Origin: Gemmiger sp.
GTDB lineage: Bacteria > Bacillota > Clostridia > Oscillospirales > Ruminococcaceae
Direction: 5' to 3'
Length of the DNA: 52,273 nt
Assembly (NCBI GenBank): GCA_028710135.1
Contig: JAQUSS010000005.1
Coordinates: 1-52,273, forward strand
Made by a program: the position numbers and the translations under genes. The notes under the pieces were generated by a model. That model did not search any database. It was not told the origin of the DNA and saw nothing but the letters and a program-made list of their open reading frames with translations. The first letter of the stretch is position 1. Every line of letters begins with the position of its first letter. Shown here one piece after another: positions 45,467-52,273 of the stretch.

Positions 45467-47053
45467 TTACCCGGCGCTGGCAAGCTGGTTTACTTCCTCA
45501 ATAAGCTGGGTGCCGCCACGGTCGTTCCACTGCTGGAACGCACTCTCCAAACCGGCATCGTCAATCTGGCCGCAGATGTACTGGGTGCGCGCATCGTCCA
45601 AAATTTGGTCGATGTCGGTGCCAACCTCGGCGTACACGCTGGAGTTTGCCAGGTAGCCCGCTGCGGGGTTCATCACAGCGTACTGCTCGTTGTAGGCGTA
45701 CATTTCGTCCTGCTTGAGGTCGCTTTCCCGCTTTTCAAGGGCCAAATCGGGGGAAGCAAGGTTCGGAATGTAGGCAACCGTCTGGTTCAGGCCAATGTTG
45801 GCGTGCTGCGAAACCTCCAGGTTGGGGTCAAGCACAACGTTGCCGTTCTCGTTCAGGGTATAGTCGATGCCCTCAATGCCAAAATCGGCAAGCTCCATCA
45901 TTTTGGGGTCGCACATTTTGTCCAGGAAATGGAGGCAGTTCTTGAGGTCTTCCTCGGTTTTGGCACCCGATTTGGTGATGACGTAGAAGCCGTTGTACCC
46001 GGTGGTGGCCAGGGTGCGGGCCTCGCTGGTGGCATCCTTGGCAATGGGGCCAACCATCGTCATGGTGGCGGTGGTGGTGGGGTCGGTCACGCTTTTTACA
46101 TCGTTATCGGTGTAGTAGTTCCAAATGCGCTTGGCGCTATCCATAACATCAATGAACACGCCCGATTCACCCTTTTTGCAGCCATCGCTCCAGGTGCTGG
46201 TATCTACGGTTGCCCAGTCGGGGCGCACCAGGCCATCGGTGTAAATTTTGTGCATCCACTCCAGGGCTTCTTTATATTCGGCCGTTTGGTGAACGGGGGT
46301 GTACTTGCCATCTTCCTCCACCCAAAGGTTGCCAACGCCAAACCAGGTTTGCATAATATCCCACGGGCCAGTGTATTTGGTCATTTCCAGGCCGTAGGTA
46401 TCGTCCTGGCCGTTTCCATCGGGGTCCTCGTAGGTAAACTTGTACAGCATATTGTAAACGTCTTCAATGGTTTTGGGGGCCTCGGTAATGCCAACGTTCT
46501 CCGCCCAGTCGGTGCGGTAGGAGAAGCCGTACCGCCCAATGGCGCGGGCACGGTACACGGCAATCACCTGGCCGTCTACCGTCAGGCTTTTCAGCACGTT
46601 CTCGTTGGCCTGGGCAAGGTTGGGGTAGCTTTCGGCATCCTTCAAATAATCGGTCAAATCCCAGAAGGCACCCTTTTTGGCGGCATCAATCACGTTGGCG
46701 GTCAAAAGGCCGGGGCAGGTTAAAATCATGGGCATATTGTCTTTATCCATCAGGGTCAGGCCCAGCTTATCCTTGTAGGTGTCGTTTGCCTCCCAGCGGA
46801 ACTCAAGTTCGGTGTTGGTGTACTCCTGGCATTTTTGGATGACCTGGTCGGAGCCATTGTTGGCAAGGTCGGTGCCGTAGTAAGAGGGCAGCATGAACGA
46901 AATTTTTGCCGGGGCGGCGGCTGCCGTGGAAGAGGCCGTGTCGGTGGTGGCGGCGCTGGATGCCGAGCTTGCGGGGGTGCTGCTGCCGGAACACCCGGCC
47001 AGCAGCCCGGCGGCCATTGTGCCCGCCATGAGCATAGAAATTGCTTTTTTCAT
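45467..47053 (-). CDS. extracellular solute-binding lipoprotein (LplA-like)
   Basis: MKKAISMLMAGTMAAGLLAGCSGSSTPASS lipobox; start at 47053 preceded by ggagg. The track start at 47290 is implausibly upstream. Confidence 0.9.
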   Translation of the reverse strand: MKKAISMLMAGTMAAGLLAGCSGSSTPASSASSAATTDTASSTAAAAPAKISFMLPSYYGTDLANNGSDQVIQKCQEYTNTELEFRWEANDTYKDKLGLTLMDKDNMPMILTCPGLLTANVIDAAKKGAFWDLTDYLKDAESYPNLAQANENVLKSLTVDGQVIAVYRARAIGRYGFSYRTDWAENVGITEAPKTIEDVYNMLYKFTYEDPDGNGQDDTYGLEMTKYTGPWDIMQTWFGVGNLWVEEDGKYTPVHQTAEYKEALEWMHKIYTDGLVRPDWATVDTSTWSDGCKKGESGVFIDVMDSAKRIWNYYTDNDVKSVTDPTTTATMTMVGPIAKDATSEARTLATTGYNGFYVITKSGAKTEEDLKNCLHFLDKMCDPKMMELADFGIEGIDYTLNENGNVVLDPNLEVSQHANIGLNQTVAYIPNLASPDLALEKRESDLKQDEMYAYNEQYAVMNPAAGYLANSSVYAEVGTDIDQILDDARTQYICGQIDDAGLESAFQQWNDRGGTQLIEEVNQLASAG

Positions 47054-47101
47054 AATCTTTCCTCCTAAAATAAATACCAAATAGCGTGTAGCTTTATTTT
47101 T

Positions 47102-47117
47102 CCGGCGTAAGCGCCGG
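47102..47117 (-). other. GC-rich stem-loop between permease and SBP genes
   Basis: ccggcg-taag-cgccgg. Confidence 0.55.
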
Positions 47118-47148
47118 GGTACTACCATGGGGTTACGGGGCGCGGGGC

Positions 47149-48060
47149 TTACCCTTTTACCGAGCCTACCATCAGGCCCTGCGTAAAGTATTTTTGGATG
47201 AAGGGGTACACCACCAAAATGGGCATGGTGGCAACCACGGTGGTTGCCATTTTCACCGCCTTGGAGGGTGGCATCCCCGCTAGGCCCCAATCAAAGGTGC
47301 TATCGGTTGTAAGCGAGCTGGTTAAAAATACAATCCGCCGCAGCACAATCTGCACCACTTCCTTGGAGCTATCGCTGATGTAGAGCATGGCGTTAAAGTA
47401 GGCGTTCCAGTGGCCAACCGCGTAAAACAGCCCCACCGATGCCAACACCGGCATGGAAAGCGGCAGGATAATTTTGATAAAAATCTGCAAATCGTTGCAG
47501 CCGTCAATCCGGGCGGCCTCCTCCAGCTCGTTCGGTAAGCCCTGGAAGTAGTTTTTGATGATAATCATGTTGAAGGCGCTCATGGCACCCGGCAGCCAAA
47601 GTGCCCAAAAGGTGTTTTGCAGGTGCAAAATGTTTACCACCAAAATGTAAGCGGGGATCATACCGCCCGAAAACAGCATCGATACAATCACCATGTTGGT
47701 AACAAAATTGCGGCCCTTCAGGTAATGGCGGGATAGCGGGTAGGCCAGGGTGCAGGATACAAACATATTGATCATGGTGCCAAAAATGGTCACGATGAAG
47801 GAGTTTTTCAGCCCGCGGAACACATCCCCAGTTTTAAAAATGTACTGGTAGGCGTTGATGGAAAGGTCGTGCGGAATCAAGAAAAAGGGGCGCTCGGTCA
47901 GCTCGCGCTCGGTGGCAAAGGAACCGGCAATCACATAGATAAAGGGCAGCACCGCCAGCACGGCACAGGCGGCAATCATCACATACAAAAACACCTGCAC
48001 GGCTTGGTCGGCGGGGGTGCGCTTGATGCCGGGGCTTTTTGGCTTGGCAAGGTTCATCAT
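47149..48060 (-). CDS. carbohydrate ABC transporter permease (YtcP-like)
   Basis: MMNLAKPKSPGIKRTPADQAVQVFLYVMIAACAVLAVLPFIYVIAGSF; EEAARIDGCNDLQIFIKIILPLSMPVLASVGLF; ends GLMVGSVKG. Confidence 0.92.
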   Translation of the reverse strand: MMNLAKPKSPGIKRTPADQAVQVFLYVMIAACAVLAVLPFIYVIAGSFATERELTERPFFLIPHDLSINAYQYIFKTGDVFRGLKNSFIVTIFGTMINMFVSCTLAYPLSRHYLKGRNFVTNMVIVSMLFSGGMIPAYILVVNILHLQNTFWALWLPGAMSAFNMIIIKNYFQGLPNELEEAARIDGCNDLQIFIKIILPLSMPVLASVGLFYAVGHWNAYFNAMLYISDSSKEVVQIVLRRIVFLTSSLTTDSTFDWGLAGMPPSKAVKMATTVVATMPILVVYPFIQKYFTQGLMVGSVKG

Positions 48061-48076
48061 AACGGTTCCCTCTTTC

Positions 48077-49063
48077 TCAATATAGGCCAGATTCGCCAAA
48101 CAGCTTGGCAATCTTGTTGGCACCCAGCACCATAATCATGCTGACGATGGATTTGAACAGCCCGGCTGCCGTTGCCAGCGAATACTGCCCGTTCACAATG
48201 CCCTTGGTGTAGATGTAGGTATCAAACACATCCGAAACCGTTCGGTTCATAGAGTTTTGCATCAGGAAAATTTGCTCGTAGCCGGTGTTCAGCAGTGCGC
48301 CCACCTTCATAATCAGCATGATGACGATGGTGCCCCGGATGGCCGGCAGGGTGATGTGCCACATCAGGTTCCAGCGCCCGGCACCATCAATTTTGGCGGC
48401 CTCGTATAGCTGGGTGTCCACGCTGGAAAGTGCGGCCAGGTAGATGATGGTGCCGTAGCCGGTTTCCTTCCAGATGTTTTGGCCAACAATCATGGCGGTA
48501 AAAAGCTTGGGGTCACTCATCAAATCGGGCGCGTTGCCCTTGCCAAAAATTTGCACAAACAGGTGGTACACAACGCCATCGGTGGTGGAAAATAGCTGCA
48601 TCGTCAGGGAGGCAACAATCACGATGGAGATAAAGTGCGGGATGTATACCAGCGTTTGCGAAAACCGCTTGAACCATTTGCAGCGCAGCTCGTTGAGCAG
48701 CAGCGCCAAAATGATGGGCGCGGGGAAGGCGAACAGCAGGTTTGCCACCGAGATGGATAGGGTGTTGCGCAGCAACCGCCAAAAATCCGGCCCGGTAAGA
48801 AATTTGCGGAAGATATCCAGCCCCACAAACGGGCTTTTGATAAATGCTTCCACCATGGTATCGCCGCTGTAGGGGCTAAAATTTTCAAACGCCATAACGA
48901 GGCCGCCCATCGGCAGAAAGTTAAAGATGATCATGTACAGCACGCCGGGCACCAACAGCAGATATAGCCAGCCGTGGTTGCGCAGCGCCCGTGCCCAGGT
49001 TTCGCCCTGGTGGGTGGGCAGGGTGCGCGCGGTGCCTCCCGCTGTGCGGGTAGTTTTACCCAT
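48077..49063 (-). CDS. carbohydrate ABC transporter permease (LplB-like)
   Basis: WLYLLLVPGVLYMIIFNFLPMGGLVMAFENFSPYSG; EAAKIDGAGRWNLMWHITLPAI. Confidence 0.92.
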   Translation of the reverse strand: MGKTTRTAGGTARTLPTHQGETWARALRNHGWLYLLLVPGVLYMIIFNFLPMGGLVMAFENFSPYSGDTMVEAFIKSPFVGLDIFRKFLTGPDFWRLLRNTLSISVANLLFAFPAPIILALLLNELRCKWFKRFSQTLVYIPHFISIVIVASLTMQLFSTTDGVVYHLFVQIFGKGNAPDLMSDPKLFTAMIVGQNIWKETGYGTIIYLAALSSVDTQLYEAAKIDGAGRWNLMWHITLPAIRGTIVIMLIMKVGALLNTGYEQIFLMQNSMNRTVSDVFDTYIYTKGIVNGQYSLATAAGLFKSIVSMIMVLGANKIAKLFGESGLY

Positions 49064-49350
49064 AGTTTTTCCTCCTCTGTTTTTATTGGTTACGCGGGTA
49101 AACCGGCCCGCTATGGCAAGTGCTTGCCGGGGGGCCTTCGCTTTCGTTGGTTTGATTGTACCCCGCGCGGCCCCCGCTTTACAATAATCAAAATCTAGCC
49201 GAAAATTTAGGATAATAGTGCGTAGCTGCGCTGTATTTTAAAAACAAAAAGGCAAATGCTCATTTTCTTATTTTACAAAACCAATACACAAATTTTTCGA
49301 TTGTTGTGTAAAATGCACAAACAAAAGGGCTGCCGCCTGCTAAAGTAAAC

Positions 49351-49389
49351 AAAGCGGCCCGCCGGCAAAATTTGCCGGTGGGCCGCTTT
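49351..49389 (-). terminator. long hairpin terminator downstream of the AraC-type regulator
   Basis: aaagcggcccgccggcaaa / tttgccggtgggccgcttt, ~19-bp stem with one G-T pair. Confidence 0.65.
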
Positions 49390-49464
49390 GGCAATCTTGG
49401 CCATCTTAGAAATTTTCGAAATTTTTGCGATTTTGGCAATTTGGGCGGTTGTGGCGGTTTTGCC
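49389..49464 (-). repeat. degenerate 9-bp periodic repeat between the regulator stop and its terminator
   Basis: Minus strand: ...attgccaaaatcgcaaaaatttcgaaaatttctaagatggccaagattgcc; 9-nt period of the form AARATYKCS. Confidence 0.6.
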
Positions 49465-49477
49465 GTTTGCCGGGGGG

Positions 49478-51952
49478 TTAGCGCCCGCCGCCTTCGGGGG
49501 TGCCGCCGTTTTGGTTGCCCGCAGGCGGCGCGCTGTTTTGCGGCGCTTCGGGCGGGGCCGGATTTGTGGCATTTGGGGCCTTTTCAGGGCCTTCGGGGTT
49601 CTCGCCCTTTTCAATGCGGTACTCTTTGCGGTACTTGCCGGGGGTCATCCCCAGTTCTTTGTTGAAAAAGCGGATAAAATTCTGTACGTTGGCATAGTGC
49701 AGGGTATCGGAAATGGCCGCAACGGTCATGGGGGTGGTAATCAGCATCTGCTTGGCCATCTCCAGCTTTTCACGGTTTACATAGTCGGTAAAGGTGGCGT
49801 TGCGGTCGCTTTTCAGCACCTTCCAAATATAGCTGGGGTGGTAGTTCAGCTTTTCGGCACATTCGGTCAGGGTGATATCGCCGTGTGTTTCTTTGATAAG
49901 CTGCATCACCTGGTTTACAAGGTCGGGCGAATCGGCCTGGCGGTGCTCGTTCAGCAGTTGAATCACCGGCAGGGCAACATCGTTCAGCAAAAAGCTGTGC
50001 AGGGTATCGGCGGCATAAATTTGGCTCAGCATCTCAAACGAATTTTCGCGTTGGTCGCTAAAAATATCGTTCATCGAAAGCCCCGCGTTGCTGCCCACCG
50101 ATAAAATGGCGTTGACAATGCGGTAGAGATAAAAGCTGCGCTCGTGCCCGGAAATTTTTTTGTTGGATAGCCGGTCAATAAAGCATTGCAGCAGGCGGTC
50201 GGTCTCGTTGGTATCGCAGCCGTTCACGGCGGCGCAAAGCTCGCGCTCCAACAACACATCGTAGGCGTTTTTCATAAAATCGCTGCCAAGGGGCTGGGTG
50301 TAATAGGCAATGCTATCGCCCTCGTGCCCCTGCATAAAGGTGCGGCTGCGCAGGGCCTCGGTGGATTCGTGGTAGGCGGTGCGCATATGCGAAAGTGTGT
50401 GGAAGGGCTCGCTTACGCCAATCAGGGCGGTGCAGCCAAACGTGGCCCCCACATAGCGGTGGATATCCTTGCAAAGGGCGTTCAGCGCCTGGGTAAGGGC
50501 GGCATCCTCGGCACCGCCCACCGCAAACAGAACCCGCCGCCCCAGCGCGGCCGGGCAGATAAACATCCGCTGCTTTAGCGCGGCGGGCATCTGCTGCACA
50601 ATCGTCAGCGCAAGGGCCTCCCGCTCGGGGCCGGTTGGCCGCTGTTCGGTTTCGCCCCCCGGCGGGGAGCAAAGCATACTGGCCATGCGGTAGCAGGCGC
50701 AGGGGCGGATGTTAAATTCAGCCAGGGTGTGGGTGATGGCCTCGGCGGTAACCTCGCTGCGTACCAGGTGGGTCATAAACAGCTCTTGCAGTTGGCTTTG
50801 CTGTAGCCCCACCAGCTCTTGCAGGTTATCTTTGCTTTGGGCCAACTGGTTTACCCCCAGCGCCAGGTAGCTAAATTCATCCTGGCTGCCATCCTTGGCA
50901 CCAAAAATGGTTTGCACCGAGCCCATCAAATCCCGCACGGGGCGGTACAAAAAGGCCGAGCTCCAACGGCAGATGGCCAAAATCAACACGGTGGCCGCCG
51001 CCACAATCATCGAGATAACAAGCGCCAAATTTTGCCCGGCGCTGGCCGCGGCAACATCGTACCCGGCCAGGTAAACAAAGCCGTTTGCGCTCATCTCCTG
51101 CGAAACAATGCTGTATTGCACCGGCTTCCCGGCGGCGTTTTCGGCCCGCAGGCCGGTAACCCCCGTGCCTGCCGCCATGCCCGCATCCAGGTACGCCTGG
51201 CTGAAGGCGGCATCGGTGGTGGCAATCAGGTTATTTTCACGGTCAAAAATGCTCAGCTCGTAGGCATCGCCCGCCCAGCTTTGCAGCAGCTGGGTAAAAT
51301 ATTCGGTGTTTAGGTGAACCAGCAGCATACATTTCACCCCGTAGGTGCTGGTGCTTAGCTTTAGCACCAGCAGCTCGCCGCTTAAATCCACCGTGCGGCT
51401 GGGGCGCAGGGTGCCCGCGGTGGCGGCATCCGGCCGGTGCAGCCAGTATACCGAGAGGGCGTTGGCGCTTTGCTCCGCCACAAAGGCGGCAATCTCGTCA
51501 TAATTGCGGGCATCCGTGTAGGGGTACAGGCCGTAGTTGTTCAGCACCCAGCATTCCCGCAGGTTCAAAAATTCGTAGCTTTTTATGTATTGGTCCATAT
51601 AGCTGCTGCCCTGCAACAGCTTTTGCGCGGCGTTTAAGCTGCTGTATTGGGAATAGGGCACCGCGCTGGCGTTCAGCAACCAGGAGAAGGTATCGCCCTT
51701 GGCGGCATCCAGGTAATAATTGCGGATGCCGATGGCGGTATTTTCCAGCTGCGTGGTAACGTTTTGCTGCATAGATTCCAGCAAAAGGTCGTTCCGGCTG
51801 CGCTGCGCGGCGGCATAGCTGCGCCATGCCAACACCCCTACCACCAATAGCGGCACCGAAACCAGCAACACCAACTGGATAAATATTCGGTTTTTATAGT
51901 TGCGCGTTTTGCGCTCGGGAACCGTTATGGGGTTCGTTATGGGCTTCATCAT
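49478..51952 (-). CDS. membrane-anchored AraC/YesN-type transcriptional regulator
   Basis: N-terminal TM (IFIQLVLLVSVPLLVVGVLAW), extracytoplasmic region, second TM, C-terminal HTH_18: HGDITLTECAEKLNYHPSYIWKVLKSDRNATFTDYVNREKLEMAKQML...NVQNFIRFFNKELGMTPGKYRKEYR. Confidence 0.9.
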   Translation of the reverse strand: MMKPITNPITVPERKTRNYKNRIFIQLVLLVSVPLLVVGVLAWRSYAAAQRSRNDLLLESMQQNVTTQLENTAIGIRNYYLDAAKGDTFSWLLNASAVPYSQYSSLNAAQKLLQGSSYMDQYIKSYEFLNLRECWVLNNYGLYPYTDARNYDEIAAFVAEQSANALSVYWLHRPDAATAGTLRPSRTVDLSGELLVLKLSTSTYGVKCMLLVHLNTEYFTQLLQSWAGDAYELSIFDRENNLIATTDAAFSQAYLDAGMAAGTGVTGLRAENAAGKPVQYSIVSQEMSANGFVYLAGYDVAAASAGQNLALVISMIVAAATVLILAICRWSSAFLYRPVRDLMGSVQTIFGAKDGSQDEFSYLALGVNQLAQSKDNLQELVGLQQSQLQELFMTHLVRSEVTAEAITHTLAEFNIRPCACYRMASMLCSPPGGETEQRPTGPEREALALTIVQQMPAALKQRMFICPAALGRRVLFAVGGAEDAALTQALNALCKDIHRYVGATFGCTALIGVSEPFHTLSHMRTAYHESTEALRSRTFMQGHEGDSIAYYTQPLGSDFMKNAYDVLLERELCAAVNGCDTNETDRLLQCFIDRLSNKKISGHERSFYLYRIVNAILSVGSNAGLSMNDIFSDQRENSFEMLSQIYAADTLHSFLLNDVALPVIQLLNEHRQADSPDLVNQVMQLIKETHGDITLTECAEKLNYHPSYIWKVLKSDRNATFTDYVNREKLEMAKQMLITTPMTVAAISDTLHYANVQNFIRFFNKELGMTPGKYRKEYRIEKGENPEGPEKAPNATNPAPPEAPQNSAPPAGNQNGGTPEGGGR

Positions 51953-51977
51953 TACCTCCTGTGCAGGTGGGGTGCCG

Positions 51978-52273
51978 TTACAGCGCATACACCCGCAAAT
52001 CGCGGTATTCTGCGCGCAAAGGGGCAAGCTGGCGGAACCCGATGCCCCCCCCGCCCAGCAGGGGGCCACAGGCTACGCCATCATCCAGGTAATCAAAAAT
52101 CAGCAAATCGTTCACATAAAAGGCCACGCGGTTTTTTTGCTTTACCGTGCGCAGGGTATAAAACCCGGCGGCATCGGCTGCGGCGGGCAGGGGGTCGGCC
52201 CCCTGGGCAACCAGGTGGAAGCCGTAGCTTTTGCGCAGGTTGCAAAGGTGGAAGGCGCGCTCGTCCGGTTCCT
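51978..52273 (-). CDS. DUF1961 family protein (5' end beyond window)
   Basis: Reverse translation with no in-window start: EPDERAFHLCNLRKSYGFHLVAQGADPLPAAADAAGFYTLRTVKQKNRVAFYVNDLLIFDYLDDGVACGPLLGGGGIGFRQLAPLRAEYRDLRVYAL*. Concanavalin-like/DUF1961 look. Confidence 0.65.
   Translation of the reverse strand, partial: EPDERAFHLCNLRKSYGFHLVAQGADPLPAAADAAGFYTLRTVKQKNRVAFYVNDLLIFDYLDDGVACGPLLGGGGIGFRQLAPLRAEYRDLRVYAL

Noticed and set aside
47054-47290. 79-aa N-terminal extension of the SBP ORF at 45467-47290
   Set aside because: The extension precedes a perfect lipoprotein signal peptide with its own RBS and would run through the intergenic hairpin.
49273-49614. Lys/Ala-rich 113-aa minus-strand ORF containing AKIAKISKISKMAKIAK
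   Set aside because: It overlaps the AraC-type regulator's tail in another frame and runs through a terminator hairpin. More likely a by-product of the 9-bp repeat than a protein.

Overview
The window looks like a GC-rich Clostridia-type (Oscillospiraceae-like) chromosome segment; this lineage call is an inference from gene content. It falls into four blocks. (1) 1-6.1 kb: a sortase-B pilus operon (FctA/Spy0128-like pilins, signal peptidase I, class B sortase) followed by a flotillin gene. (2) 6.4-10.3 kb: an AT-rich, minus-strand two-gene cassette. It encodes a tandem-DUF262 protein without a recognisable HNH motif and a translationally coupled Rossmann-like partner of unknown family. This is the best candidate here for an undescribed, possibly defence-type, system. 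(3) 10.6-16.5 kb: a TGA-interrupted ORF remnant, a MATE transporter, a GH29 fucosidase, a SASA-type esterase and a LacI regulator. (4) 16.9-52 kb: a large pectin/rhamnogalacturonan utilisation locus. It has two ATPase-less CUT1/LplB-type ABC importers, GH78, GH43-like, GH106-like, two GH42, two GH2, GH127, two PL22-like propellers, CE4, a PL11-CE12 fusion, an AraC/YesN-type membrane regulator and a truncated DUF1961 gene. None of the catabolic enzymes shows an obvious signal peptide, so intracellular breakdown of imported oligosaccharides is likely. The strongest enzyme-level oddity is a shortened GH2 paralogue in which both catalytic glutamates appear to be replaced. Family calls come from reading motifs by eye; no database search was run.
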